A DNA stretch of 64,000 nucleotides from Rhizobium sp. Root483D2 (GTDB taxonomy: Bacteria; Pseudomonadota; Alphaproteobacteria; Rhizobiales; Rhizobiaceae): positions 21,725-85,724 of the forward strand of contig NZ_LMFB01000006.1 in assembly GCF_001426685.1 (NCBI RefSeq), written 5' to 3'. The notes beneath the pieces were generated by a model, which saw only the letters and a list, made by a program, of their open reading frames with translations, searched no databases and was not told where the DNA came from. The position numbers and the translations under genes are program-made. Positions 26,921-37,707 of the stretch are shown in pieces (position 1 is the stretch's first letter; every line of letters starts with the position of its first letter).

Positions 26921-28354
26921 ATGACACTCCATCACAACCTGATCGCCGGCGAATGGGTCGGCAGCAACGGTGTCGAGAACATCAACCCCTCCAACACCAA
27001 TGAAGTGGTCGGACTTTACGCGACGGCGAGCGCCGACGATGCCAAGACCGCAATCGCGGCTGCAAAGGCCGCATTTCCGGCCTGGTCGCGCTCGGGCATT
27101 CTCGAACGTCACGCCATCCTGAAAAAGACCGCCGACGAGATCCTCGCCCGCAAGGACGAACTCGGCAAGCTTCTGGCCCGCGAAGAAGGCAAGACCCTGC
27201 CGGAAGCGATCGGCGAGACCATCCGTTCGGCGCAGATCTTCGATTTCTTTGCCGGAGAAGCCTTGCGATTGGCTGGCGAAGTGCTGCCGTCGGTGCGCCC
27301 CAATATCGGCGTCGAGATCACCCGCGAGCCGATCGGCGTCATCGGCATCATCACGCCGTGGAACTTTCCGATCGCCATTCCCGCCTGGAAGATCGCGCCG
27401 GCGCTGTGCTATGGCAATACCATCGTCTTCAAGCCGGCCGAACTGGTGCCGGGCTGCTCCTGGGCCATCGTCGATATCCTGCATCGCGCCGGCCTGCCGA
27501 AGGGCGTGCTCAACCTCGTCATGGGCAAAGGTTCGGTCGTCGGTCAGGCAATGCTCGACAGTCCTGATCTGGCCGGTATCACGTTTACCGGCTCGACCGG
27601 GACCGGCAAGCGCGTCGCTGCCGCTTCTATCGAGCATAACCGCAAGTTCCAGCTGGAAATGGGCGGCAAGAACCCGATGGTCGTGCTTGACGATGCCGAC
27701 CTCACCGTCGCCGTCGAAGCCGCTGCCAATTCCGGCTTCTTTTCGACCGGCCAGCGCTGCACCGCATCGTCGCGCCTGATCGTCACCGAAGGCATCCACG
27801 ACGCGTTCGTGGCGGCTCTGACTGAAAAGCTGAAGACGCTTGTGGTCGATGATGCGCTGAAGGCTGGCACCCATATCGGTCCTGTGGTCGATGAACGGCA
27901 GCTGGCAACCGATACCGACTATATCGCGATCGGCAAGCAGGAAGGTGCCAAGCTTGCCTTCGGCGGCGAGACGATTACCCGCGACAATCCGGGCTTCTAC
28001 CTGCAGCCGACGCTGTTTACCGAAGCCACCAACCAGATGCGTATCTCGCGCGAAGAGATTTTTGGTCCTGTCGCCTCGGTCATCCGGGTCAAGGATTATG
28101 ACGAGGCGCTCAGCGTTGCCAACGACACGCCATTCGGTCTGTCAGCGGGGATCGCCACGACGAGCCTCAAGCACGCGACGCATTTCAAGCGCAATTCGGA
28201 AGCCGGCATGGTCATGGTCAACCTGCCGACAGCCGGTGTCGATTTCCATGTGCCGTTCGGCGGCCGCAAGGCTTCCTCCTTCGGCTCGCGCGAGCAGGGC
28301 AAATATGCGGCCGAGTTCTTCACCGTGGTGAAGACGGCCTACACGCTGGCGTAA
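26921..28354 (+). CDS. 2-oxoglutarate semialdehyde dehydrogenase (ALDH family)
   Basis: A 477-residue NAD(P)-dependent aldehyde dehydrogenase. The catalytic Cys280 lies in TGQRCTAS, the general base Glu246 in QLEMGGKNP and Asn148 in PWNFP. Its size and the position between gguC and the arabinonate dehydratase gene support the last step of the non-phosphorylating pentose pathway, converting 2-oxoglutarate semialdehyde to 2-oxoglutarate. AGGAGG lies 10 bases before the ATG. Other semialdehydes are possible substrates. Confidence 0.85.
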   Translation: MTLHHNLIAGEWVGSNGVENINPSNTNEVVGLYATASADDAKTAIAAAKAAFPAWSRSGILERHAILKKTADEILARKDELGKLLAREEGKTLPEAIGETIRSAQIFDFFAGEALRLAGEVLPSVRPNIGVEITREPIGVIGIITPWNFPIAIPAWKIAPALCYGNTIVFKPAELVPGCSWAIVDILHRAGLPKGVLNLVMGKGSVVGQAMLDSPDLAGITFTGSTGTGKRVAAASIEHNRKFQLEMGGKNPMVVLDDADLTVAVEAAANSGFFSTGQRCTASSRLIVTEGIHDAFVAALTEKLKTLVVDDALKAGTHIGPVVDERQLATDTDYIAIGKQEGAKLAFGGETITRDNPGFYLQPTLFTEATNQMRISREEIFGPVASVIRVKDYDEALSVANDTPFGLSAGIATTSLKHATHFKRNSEAGMVMVNLPTAGVDFHVPFGGRKASSFGSREQGKYAAEFFTVVKTAYTLA

Positions 28355-28428
28355 AGACGTTACGCCGGCGTGAAGACATTTCAGGACCGGGCAAGGCCCG
28401 GTCCGCTCCCTCTTAAAGGACAAGGACT

Positions 28429-30168
28429 ATGACGAAGAAAGCGGAATGGCCGCGCAGGCTGCGGTCCCAGGAATGGTACGGCGGCACGAGCCGCGACGTG
28501 ATCTACCATCGCGGCTGGATGAAGAACCAGGGATATCCACACGACCTGTTCGACGGACGCCCGGTGATCGGCATTCTCAACACCTGGTCGGATATGACGC
28601 CGTGCAACGGCCATCTGCGCGAGCTTGCCGAAAAGGTGAAGGCGGGCGTCTGGGAGGCCGGCGGCTTCCCGATGGAAGTGCCGGTGTTCTCGGCATCCGA
28701 AAACACCTTCCGCCCGACCGCAATGATGTACCGCAACCTTGCGGCACTTGCGATCGAAGAGACGATCCGTGGCCAGCCGATGGACGGCTGCGTGCTTCTG
28801 GTCGGCTGCGACAAGACCACGCCATCGCTGATCATGGCTGCGGCCTCCGTCGATCTGCCGTCGATCGTCGTCACCGGCGGCCCGATGCTGAACGGTTATT
28901 TCCGCGGCGAGCGCGTCGGCTCCGGTACGCATCTGTGGAAATTCTCCGAAATGGTGAAGGCCGGCGAGATGACGCAGGACGAGTTCCTGGAGGCGGAAGC
29001 CTCGATGAGCCGTTCGTCCGGCACCTGCAACACGATGGGCACCGCCTCCACCATGGCCTCCATGGCCGAAGCGCTTGGCATGGCTCTTTCCGGCAATGCC
29101 GCGATCCCGGGCGTCGATAGCCGCCGCAAGGTCATGGCGCAGCTCACCGGCCGCCGGATCGTGCAGATGGTCAAGGACGACCTGAAGCCCTCCGACATCA
29201 TGACGAAACAGGCCTTTGAAAACGCCATCCGCACCAATGCGGCCATCGGCGGATCGACCAATGCCGTCATCCATCTGCTCGCCATGGCCGGCCGGGTCGG
29301 CATCGACCTGACGCTCGACGACTGGGACCGTTGCGGCCGCGACGTGCCGACCATCGTCAACCTCATGCCGTCCGGCAAGTACCTGATGGAAGAGTTCTTC
29401 TATGCCGGTGGCCTGCCTGTCGTCATCAAGCGTCTGGGCGAAGCGGGCCTGCTGCACAAGGATGCGCTGACGGTGTCGGGCGAAACCATGTGGGACGAGG
29501 TCAAGGACGTCGTCAACTGGAACGAGGACGTCATCCTGCCAACCGACAAGGCGCTGACCCAATCGGGCGGCATCGTCGTGGTGCGCGGCAATCTGGCGCC
29601 GAAGGGCGCAGTTTTGAAGCCATCGGCGGCGTCGCCGCATCTGTTGACGCATCGCGGCCGGGCCGTCGTGTTCGAGGATATCGACGACTACAAGGCCAAG
29701 ATCAACGATGACAATCTCGATATCGACGAGACCTGCATCATGGTCATGAAGAACTGCGGACCGAAGGGCTATCCGGGCATGGCCGAAGTCGGCAATATGG
29801 GTCTTCCGCCCAAAGTGCTGAAGAAGGGCATTACCGACATGGTGCGCATCTCCGATGCCCGCATGTCCGGTACGGCCTATGGCACGGTCGTGCTGCATAC
29901 CTCGCCGGAAGCAGCCGTCGGCGGCCCGCTCGCCGTGGTCAGGAATGGTGACTTTATCGAGCTCGACGTGCCCAATCGCCGCCTGCATCTCGATATTTCC
30001 GAACAGGAACTGGCAGAGCGCCTGTCCCAATGGAAGCCGCATCACGACCTGCCGACATCGGGTTATGCCTTCCTGCATCAGCAGCATGTCGAAGGCGCAG
30101 ATACCGGCGCCGACCTCGACTTCCTCAAGGGATGTCGTGGAAGTGCTGTCGGCAAGGACAGCCACTGA
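28429..30168 (+). CDS. L-arabinonate dehydratase (IlvD/EDD family)
   Basis: A 579-residue FeS dehydratase. Cys59 (TPCNGH), Cys127 (VGCDKTTPS) and Cys200 (SGTCNTMG) correspond exactly in position and total length to the [2Fe-2S] ligands of the characterised Rhizobium leguminosarum L-arabinonate dehydratase. It would remove water from L-arabinonate to give 2-keto-3-deoxy-L-arabinonate, the substrate proposed for GguC. Related enzymes accept galactonate or fuconate. The arabinose dehydrogenase and lactonase steps are not in this window. A terminator follows. Confidence 0.88.
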   Translation: MTKKAEWPRRLRSQEWYGGTSRDVIYHRGWMKNQGYPHDLFDGRPVIGILNTWSDMTPCNGHLRELAEKVKAGVWEAGGFPMEVPVFSASENTFRPTAMMYRNLAALAIEETIRGQPMDGCVLLVGCDKTTPSLIMAAASVDLPSIVVTGGPMLNGYFRGERVGSGTHLWKFSEMVKAGEMTQDEFLEAEASMSRSSGTCNTMGTASTMASMAEALGMALSGNAAIPGVDSRRKVMAQLTGRRIVQMVKDDLKPSDIMTKQAFENAIRTNAAIGGSTNAVIHLLAMAGRVGIDLTLDDWDRCGRDVPTIVNLMPSGKYLMEEFFYAGGLPVVIKRLGEAGLLHKDALTVSGETMWDEVKDVVNWNEDVILPTDKALTQSGGIVVVRGNLAPKGAVLKPSAASPHLLTHRGRAVVFEDIDDYKAKINDDNLDIDETCIMVMKNCGPKGYPGMAEVGNMGLPPKVLKKGITDMVRISDARMSGTAYGTVVLHTSPEAAVGGPLAVVRNGDFIELDVPNRRLHLDISEQELAERLSQWKPHHDLPTSGYAFLHQQHVEGADTGADLDFLKGCRGSAVGKDSH

Positions 30169-30189
30169 TCTGAATGAGTTTGAAATCGA

Positions 30190-30217
30190 AAAGGCGGGGC
30201 ATTTGCTCCGCCTTTTC
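30190..30217 (+). terminator. terminator of the ggu-arabinonate operon
   Basis: AAGGCGGGGC (30191-30200) and GCTCCGCCTT (30205-30214) pair with one G-T wobble around an ATTT loop, followed by TTCT. It lies 22 bases after the dehydratase stop. Confidence 0.75.
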
Positions 30218-30438
30218 TAATTCTGGGGAACATTAAACGCACGCTGCATGGTGGGCGCCTTAGTAACCGGCAATTTGCTCCATTTTGGCGCAGTTGATTA
30301 AACTGCAAGATAACGCGCTTATGCCGCGTTGACCCGGCTTGCGTGAAGCCGCATAGCGTGTGGAACGAAGGCGGGTTCAACCGGTTGCTTCTGCAGTGCC
30401 GAGCCGCTCCGGTTTCGGCTTAAGGGAAGGAGAACGTT

Positions 30439-31173
30439 ATGAAAATCACAATCGTAAGCCTGTCTCTCGGCATGTTTGCCGCAGCCGTGGCCCTCGCGCC
30501 AATCGCTGAGGCCCGCGACAAGAACGGCAACCGTGGTGGTCTCGGTGTCAGCGCATCGATCGGCGGAAAGGGCGGGATCAACGCCAATGTCGGAGCGTCG
30601 CTTGGCGGCAGTAAAGGTGTCAATGCTGGCGTCGGCGCCTCTGTCGGCGGCAGCAAGGGTGTCAACGCCGGCGCAAGTGCATCGGTGGGCGGAAACAAGG
30701 GCGTTTCTGCCGGAGCGACCGCGTCTGTGGGCGGCAGGTCTGGCGTTAACGCAGGCGTGGGCGCCAATGTTGGCGGCAGCCGTGGCTTGTCCGCCGGCGT
30801 TGCGGCCAGTGCGGGTGGACGCAACGGCGTCAATGCCGGTGCCGGCCTTGGACTTGGCGGATCGCGCGGCGTCAATGCGGGCGTTGGGGTCGGCATCGGC
30901 GGCGGCAACGGTGTTGGCGTCGGCGTCGGCGTAGGTGTCGGCGGCAATACGCCGGTGACGTCCAATCCCGGCACCGGCAATCCCGGCACTGGCGTCAACC
31001 CGGGCAATGGTGTCACGAAACCCGGAATGGCATCGGTAGCCGCCTTCAACAATCTGTCGTCCGCAGAGCAGCGCCGTCTCATCCGCCGTTGCCGCGATGT
31101 CACCGGTTCGGGCGGCTATGATGCGAGCCTCGTCAGCCTCTGTCGTCTGCTGCAGGCCAGCGCCGCGCGTTAA
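30439..31173 (+). CDS. secreted glycine-rich protein with 14-residue tandem repeats
   Basis: A 244-residue protein with a signal peptide to about residue 24 (APIAEA before RDKNG). From about residue 37 it consists of nine tandem 14-residue units of the type ASVGGSKGVNAGVG, plus a partial tenth. The later units drift to VGVG. A Pro/Gly/Thr spacer (TSNPGTGNPGTGVNPGNG) leads to a C-terminal helical segment with RRCRDVTG...SLCRLLQ, whose two Cys may form a disulfide. The unit has Gly pairs and alternating small residues, compatible with a beta-roll or solenoid fold (inference). AAGGAG precedes the ATG. Function unknown. No membrane anchor of an autotransporter is present. Confidence 0.7.
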   Translation: MKITIVSLSLGMFAAAVALAPIAEARDKNGNRGGLGVSASIGGKGGINANVGASLGGSKGVNAGVGASVGGSKGVNAGASASVGGNKGVSAGATASVGGRSGVNAGVGANVGGSRGLSAGVAASAGGRNGVNAGAGLGLGGSRGVNAGVGVGIGGGNGVGVGVGVGVGGNTPVTSNPGTGNPGTGVNPGNGVTKPGMASVAAFNNLSSAEQRRLIRRCRDVTGSGGYDASLVSLCRLLQASAAR

Positions 31174-31207
31174 TTCGGCCGCGCGTTAATTGGGCATTGT
31201 AAAACGG

Positions 31208-31242
31208 AAAATCCCGCCAGCTTTGATGATGGCGGGATTTTT
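31208..31242. terminator. bidirectional terminator
   Basis: AAAATCCCGCCA (31208-31219) pairs with TGGCGGGATTTT (31230-31241). T runs follow on both strands. It separates the glycine-rich gene from the convergent transglutaminase operon. Confidence 0.85.
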
Positions 31243-31264
31243 CATGCTGTCATTCGTCAGGAGA

Positions 31265-32092
31265 TTACTGGCTCTGCGTCTGGCTTTGGCTCTGGCCCTG
31301 CTGCTCGACCGTCACCGAAACCTTGAGCGCTTCGCTGGAGGCGCCATGGATCAGGCCAGAGATCGGCGCTGCGTCCCGGTAGTCCAGTCCGCAGGCAATG
31401 CGTACGTAACGGTCGTCAGGACACATCTTGTTGGCGGCGTCGAAGCCGACCCAGCCGAGGCCGGTGAGATGAACTTCGGCCCAGGCATGGCTCGCGGTCT
31501 GCTCGGGGTGATCTTCCATCATCAGATATCCCGACACATAGCGGGCAGGCAACCCGAGTGTGCGCGCAGCGGCGATCATGATATGGGCGTGGTCCTGGCA
31601 GACGCCGCTTTTTTGCAAAAGCGCCTGTTCGGCCGTCGTTTCCGTTCCAGTCTCGCCCTGCCTGTATTCCACCGTTTCGGCGATCGTGCCCATCAGCGCG
31701 TGCATCTTGGCAAGGTCCGTGTCGCCAACCATCGCCTTGGCGAGATTGCGGATAGGCTTGGTCATCTTGGTCAGCGGCGTTTCGCGCAGATAGAGCCAGA
31801 GCGGCGCATAGGCCTGGTGCGCGCCGTAGACGCCAGCCTTGTCCTCGGTTTCCACTTCGCCGGACGCAACGATGCGGATCGAGGTCTGGTCGCCGTTGAC
31901 GCTGACGAGATTGACCCGGTTGCCGAAATGGTCGTCATAGCCGACTTCCATCTTGGCGCCCTCGACGGAGGTTTCCCAGCTGATGACGGTCTGCCCGGTC
32001 TGCGTCAGCGGTGTCAGGCGCAGCCGTTGCAGCGAATATTGCACCGGTTCGGCATAGGTATATTCGGTGGTGTGGCTGATCTTCAGACGCAT
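31265..32092 (-). CDS. transglutaminase-like cysteine peptidase family protein
   Basis: A 275-residue cytosolic protein with an N-terminal beta domain (about 1-80) and a transglutaminase core. The catalytic triad is visible as Cys165 in SGVCQDHAH, His202 in SHAWAE and Asp218 in GFDAANK. The C-terminus ends in an unusual Gln/Ser-rich tail (QGQSQSQTQSQ). It is the third gene of a conserved trio with the alpha-E and ATP-grasp proteins, which comparative genomics has linked to peptide synthesis or modification. No substrate is known. Confidence 0.82.
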   Translation of the reverse strand: MRLKISHTTEYTYAEPVQYSLQRLRLTPLTQTGQTVISWETSVEGAKMEVGYDDHFGNRVNLVSVNGDQTSIRIVASGEVETEDKAGVYGAHQAYAPLWLYLRETPLTKMTKPIRNLAKAMVGDTDLAKMHALMGTIAETVEYRQGETGTETTAEQALLQKSGVCQDHAHIMIAAARTLGLPARYVSGYLMMEDHPEQTASHAWAEVHLTGLGWVGFDAANKMCPDDRYVRIACGLDYRDAAPISGLIHGASSEALKVSVTVEQQGQSQSQTQSQ

Positions 32093-32113
32093 GCGGTCTC
32101 TCCCATCCGAACC

Positions 32114-33052
32114 TCAGTTGAACCGGTAACCATCGGAGATTTCCTGTCCCAGACGGTTGTTGTGGCTGATAAAGTTCTCGATATATTCGTGCAGCCCCTG
32201 GTCCATCACATCCTTGATCGAATGGCTGCGCAGCGAGGAGAGTGTTCCCTCCGCCGTTGCGTGGGCGGCGTGCGCTTCGCCATATTCGCGCGCGAGATAG
32301 CCGAGATTGCTGACGATCTTGTCGTAGCAATAGGCAAGCGAGCGCGGCATGCGGCCGTTGAGGATCAGGAAGTCGGCAATGTTCGACGGCTTGTATTCCG
32401 CCTCGTAGACCCAGCCGTAGGACCGGTGCGCCGAGACCGAGCGCAGGATCGATTCCCATTGCACATTGTCGATCGAGGAGCCGACCTGCGACACCGCCGG
32501 AAGCAGCACGTAATATTTCACGTCGAGAATGCGGGCTGTGTTGTCCGCCCGTTCGATGAAGGTGCCGATGCGCGAGAAATTGAAGATCTCGTTGCGCAGC
32601 ATCGTGCCGTGGAAAGCGCCGCGGATCAGCGCGGTCTTCTGCTTGATCGCGTCGATGGCTTCCGGCAGGTCCGCCGGCTTGACGCGCCTTGCCAGCATCG
32701 TCTTCAGATCCAGCCAGCATTCATTGGTGGCTTCCCAGGTTTCACGCGTCAGCGCGGTGCGAACCATCCGGGCATTGTTGCGGCCGGAATCGATGCAGGA
32801 CATCACGCTGGAGGGGTTGGACTTGTCGCGCAGCAGGAAATCGATGGCGTCGGCGCTGGTGAGCGCCGGGTAGAGGTCGTCGTAGATGTCGCGGACGCCG
32901 GAGCTTTGCAGAACGCCGTCCCAATCGTTTTCGGTTGCCTCCGAGCGGGTCAGCGACATGCGCAGGCCGGCATCGATCAGCCGGGCGCTGTTTTCGGCCC
33001 GCTCGATATAGCGGAACATCCAGTAGAGGCCGTTTGCGGTTCTTCCAAGCAT
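32114..33052 (-). CDS. alpha-E domain protein
   Basis: A 312-residue all-helical protein beginning MLGRTANGLYWMFRYIERAE, which is typical of the alpha-E family. It lies between the ATP-grasp and transglutaminase genes, with 6 and 21 bases of spacing, so the three are one operon. The conserved Glu and Arg residues in the first helix (YIERAEN) gave the family its name. The biochemical role is unknown. It is presumed to act with the ATP-grasp ligase. Confidence 0.82.
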   Translation of the reverse strand: MLGRTANGLYWMFRYIERAENSARLIDAGLRMSLTRSEATENDWDGVLQSSGVRDIYDDLYPALTSADAIDFLLRDKSNPSSVMSCIDSGRNNARMVRTALTRETWEATNECWLDLKTMLARRVKPADLPEAIDAIKQKTALIRGAFHGTMLRNEIFNFSRIGTFIERADNTARILDVKYYVLLPAVSQVGSSIDNVQWESILRSVSAHRSYGWVYEAEYKPSNIADFLILNGRMPRSLAYCYDKIVSNLGYLAREYGEAHAAHATAEGTLSSLRSHSIKDVMDQGLHEYIENFISHNNRLGQEISDGYRFN

Positions 33053-33058
33053 TGCGTA

Positions 33059-34492
33059 TCAGTCCTCCAGAACCCAGGTATCCTTGGTGCCGCCGCCCTG
33101 GCTGGAATTCACCACCAGCGAGCCGGCCTTCAAAGCCACGCGGGTGAGCCCGCCCGGAATGATCTGCACCTTATCGGAGACGAGGACATAAGGGCGCAGG
33201 TCCACATGGCGTGGCGCGATGCCCTTGTTGACGAGGATCGGCACTGTCGAAAGCGAAAGCGTCGGCTGAGCGATATAGTTGGCAGGGCGCGCCTTCAGCT
33301 TTTCGGCAAACAGGGCGCGTTCCTTCTTGGAGGCCGTCGGCCCGACCAGCATGCCGTAGCCGCCGGACCCATGCACTTCCTTGACGACGAGGTCGGCGAG
33401 GTTTTCGAGCACATATTTCAAACTGTCGGCTTCCGAACAGCGCCAGGTCGGCACGTTTTCCAGCAGCGCCTTGCGGCCGGTATAGAATTCGACGATTTCG
33501 GGCATGTAGGAATAGATCGCCTTGTCGTCGCAGATGCCGGTACCCGGCGCATTGGCGATGGTGATATTGCCGGCGCGGTAGACATCCATGATGCCGGGAA
33601 CGCCGAGCGCAGATTCGGGCTTGAAGGTCAGCGGATCGAGATAATCGTCATCGACGCGGCGGTAGAGAACATCGATCGCCTCGTAGCCGCGCGTGGTGCG
33701 CATCTTCACCTTGCCGTCGATGACGCGCAGGTCCGATCCCTCGACCAGTTCGACGCCCATCATGTCGGCCAGGAACGCATGTTCGTAATAGGCCGAATTG
33801 TAGATGCCGGGGGTGAGGACCGCGACACGCGGCTTTCCTTCGCATCCGGGAGGCGCAAGAGACGCCAGCGAATGGCGCAGCAGATACGGATAGTTTTCGA
33901 CCGGGCGGACGCGGTTCTGATGGAAGAGTTCCGGGAACATCTGCATCATCGTTTCGCGGTTTTCCAGCATGTAGCTGACGCCGGAGGGCGTGCGGGCATT
34001 GTCTTCGAGGACGTAGAACTGATCCTCGCCGGTGCGCACGATATCGGTGCCGACAATATGGGTATAGACGCCGCCCGGCGGCCGAAAGCCGATCATCTGC
34101 GGCAGGAAGGCGACATTGCGCTCGATCAGCTCGCGCGGAACGCGGCCGGCCTTGATGATTTCCTGCTTGTGGTAGATGTCGTCGAGGAAGGCGTTCAGCG
34201 CGATGACCCGCTGTTCGATGCCTTGCGCCAGCTTGCGCCATTCGCGGCCGGAAATAATGCGCGGGATGAGATCGAAGGGGATGAGCTTTTCGGAGCTGTC
34301 TGCATGTCCGTAGACAGCAAAGGTAATGCCCGTCTTGCGGAATATGTTTTCGGCCTCCCTCGATTTGGCGATCAGGCGGGCCTTGTCCTGGGCTGCGTAC
34401 CAATCATTGTAAGTCGTGTAAGGCTGGCGCGGGCTATTGTCCGCATTCATCATTTCGTCAAATGCCAACGGTGTGATCCCCTTTTTTGTCAT
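33059..34492 (-). CDS. circularly permuted type 2 ATP-grasp protein
   Basis: A 477-residue predicted ligase of the circularly permuted ATP-grasp family. It shows the conserved stretches WRKLAQGIEQRVIALNAFL, DNARTPSGVSYMLENR and KEVHGSGGYGMLVGP, which are characteristic of this group. Start at 34492 is chosen because homologues begin near here. A frame opening at 34519 would add a Cys-rich stretch without support. No strong Shine-Dalgarno is seen for either. As first gene of the trio it probably forms an amide bond, with alpha-E and transglutaminase proteins acting on the product (inference). Confidence 0.83.
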   Translation of the reverse strand: MTKKGITPLAFDEMMNADNSPRQPYTTYNDWYAAQDKARLIAKSREAENIFRKTGITFAVYGHADSSEKLIPFDLIPRIISGREWRKLAQGIEQRVIALNAFLDDIYHKQEIIKAGRVPRELIERNVAFLPQMIGFRPPGGVYTHIVGTDIVRTGEDQFYVLEDNARTPSGVSYMLENRETMMQMFPELFHQNRVRPVENYPYLLRHSLASLAPPGCEGKPRVAVLTPGIYNSAYYEHAFLADMMGVELVEGSDLRVIDGKVKMRTTRGYEAIDVLYRRVDDDYLDPLTFKPESALGVPGIMDVYRAGNITIANAPGTGICDDKAIYSYMPEIVEFYTGRKALLENVPTWRCSEADSLKYVLENLADLVVKEVHGSGGYGMLVGPTASKKERALFAEKLKARPANYIAQPTLSLSTVPILVNKGIAPRHVDLRPYVLVSDKVQIIPGGLTRVALKAGSLVVNSSQGGGTKDTWVLED

Positions 34493-34815
34493 TTGAGACC
34501 AACAGCAAGGGCAATGCAAGAAGCATGCTCGATGGAAGTCAAAAGAAATTGCGGCGCAAGATCGCTGCTTTTTTGGGCTTTTGGACTCTATCTATGGTTG
34601 GTCATGGCGCGGTTTTCATCATGAAGCGCTGCAACTTGCACGCTGCGCCCCAATGGCGGGAGAAGTTATCGCTTGGGGAACTGTGACAATGCTTAAAATT
34701 TACGCACTCATCCGGCGCCCCCGCTGAAGATAAACATCAGGAATTTTGCTTTGACCATCGCCGGATGCGGCCCTATCGCATTCGGTTGACGAACGGATCC
34801 CATCAGGAAGCCCCC
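34493..34815. other. divergent spacer before the ATP-grasp operon and an EamA transporter
   Basis: About 320 bases without a supported gene. TTGACC (34751-34756), 17 bases, then TATCGC (34774-34779) is a plausible promoter for the plus-strand transporter. No clear minus-strand promoter was picked out. Confidence 0.4.
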
Positions 34816-35706
34816 ATGACCCTCGACCGCCTGGCTCCGGCCATTTTCGTTCTGCTCTGGTCGACCGGATGGGTGATGGCGAAATATGCCGATATCTATG
34901 CCGATCCGCTGACATTTCTGGTGTTGCGCTACCTCTTTGCAACGGTACTGTTCATCGGCTTCTGTTTCGTTACCGGTGCTGCATGGCCAAAGACATGGGG
35001 GATGGCCGGACATGCCGTCATCTCCGGCGTGTTTTTGCACGGGCTCTATCTCGGCGCGGTCTGGTGGGCGATCGGGCAGGGCGTTCCCGCAGCAATTTCC
35101 GGCATCATCGCCGGCCTGCAGCCGCTGATGACGGCGGTTGCAGCACCCGCCCTGATCGGTGAAAAACTGTCAGGCCAGCAGAAGGTAGGACTGACGCTCG
35201 GCTTTCTCGGCATTGCGCTTGCCGTCATTCCCAAGGTGCTGACGATCGATACCGGCATGACGCCGATCCAGCTGTTTCCGGTTTTCATCAATGTCCTCGG
35301 CATGGCAGCCGCCACCTATGGCACGATCTATCAGAAACAGTACCTGCAGGACGGCGACATCCGCTCGACGGCGGCGCTGCAATATGTCGGCGCCCTGATC
35401 GTCACCATCCCCGCCGCGTTTCTTCTGGAGGAGATGCGGGTCATCTGGAGCGTGCAGCTGTTTGCGGCTCTCGCCTGGGCGGTGCTCGGCCTATCGATGG
35501 GCGCGATTGCCCTTCTGCTCTACCTCATCCGCCGCGGCCAGGTCTCCAAGGCCGCCTCGCTCATCTACCTCGTGCCCCCGCTCGCCGCAATACAGGCCTG
35601 GCTGCTGTTTGACGAAGCCCTGACACTGCCGATGATCGCCGGCACGGTGATCGCGGTGGCCGGGGTGTACCTCACCAACCGCAAGCCGGTCGCGGTTGTG
35701 GCGTAG
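34816..35706 (+). CDS. EamA-family (DMT) transporter
   Basis: A 296-residue inner-membrane protein with ten hydrophobic helices arranged as two EamA repeats. The first starts LDRLAPAIFVLLWSTGWVMAK-like and the second follows NVLGMAAATYGTIYQKQY near residue 160. The ATG at 34816 has AGGAAG 6 bases upstream, while an in-frame ATG at 34765 is too far from any ribosome site. Members export amino acids or metabolites. The substrate cannot be told from sequence. Confidence 0.82.
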   Translation: MTLDRLAPAIFVLLWSTGWVMAKYADIYADPLTFLVLRYLFATVLFIGFCFVTGAAWPKTWGMAGHAVISGVFLHGLYLGAVWWAIGQGVPAAISGIIAGLQPLMTAVAAPALIGEKLSGQQKVGLTLGFLGIALAVIPKVLTIDTGMTPIQLFPVFINVLGMAAATYGTIYQKQYLQDGDIRSTAALQYVGALIVTIPAAFLLEEMRVIWSVQLFAALAWAVLGLSMGAIALLLYLIRRGQVSKAASLIYLVPPLAAIQAWLLFDEALTLPMIAGTVIAVAGVYLTNRKPVAVVA

Positions 35707-35775
35707 AAGGTGCCATTTACATCAAGTTTGGTTGACTTGAGCGATAGCCGCCAAAATCCGCCATCCCCCACAAAC

Positions 35776-35810
35776 AAAAACCGCCCGCAACATCCGTTGC
35801 GAGCGGTTTT
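35776..35810. terminator. bidirectional terminator between transporter and helicase genes
   Basis: CCGC-C-CGCAAC (35781-35791) pairs with GTTGCG-A-GCGG (35796-35806) around an ATCC loop, with one mismatch. A runs before and T runs after, as expected for termination on both strands. Confidence 0.8.
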
Positions 35811-35852
35811 GATACCGGAGCGGGGCGGACCCCGCTCTTATTGTGTAAAAGC

Positions 35853-37409
<1,557 letters not shown>

Positions 37410-37707
37410 ACCTTTTCGGGGGCGCAAAACGAGATTTGCCGGAACTGCACCATGCGGTTCCGGTTTCGCTTCGCGTCAAGAACCCCGCGTGATTTGGGAA
37501 CTTGTGGGTTGATTAAAATCGTCTAGCGCATGCATCCTGCCACGTTTGGCAAGACAGTCTGTGTTGCGCTTATCCTTCGTTACGGATCGGTTGGATCCCG
37601 CAGGGCTCGCTCACGCGGCGGCCGGAAGGTGACGCTGCGCCTCATGTCGTTGTTTTGCCGCCAAAAGTCAAGGGATTGTTTTTTGCAGCTGCGAAGAGAA
37701 TGGTGGA

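Noticed and set aside
30439..30930. CRISPR-like repeat array
   Set aside because: The 42-base periodicity is coding for 14-residue protein repeats in a single frame, without spacers.
30439..31173. Trimeric autotransporter or collagen-like adhesin
   Set aside because: The repeat is not Gly-X-Y and no C-terminal YadA anchor is present, so it was described only as a glycine-rich repeat protein.
31190..34624. A 1144-codon open frame on the plus strand
   Set aside because: It lies opposite the transglutaminase, alpha-E and ATP-grasp genes, whose motifs are intact. It is a by-product of high-GC codon bias.
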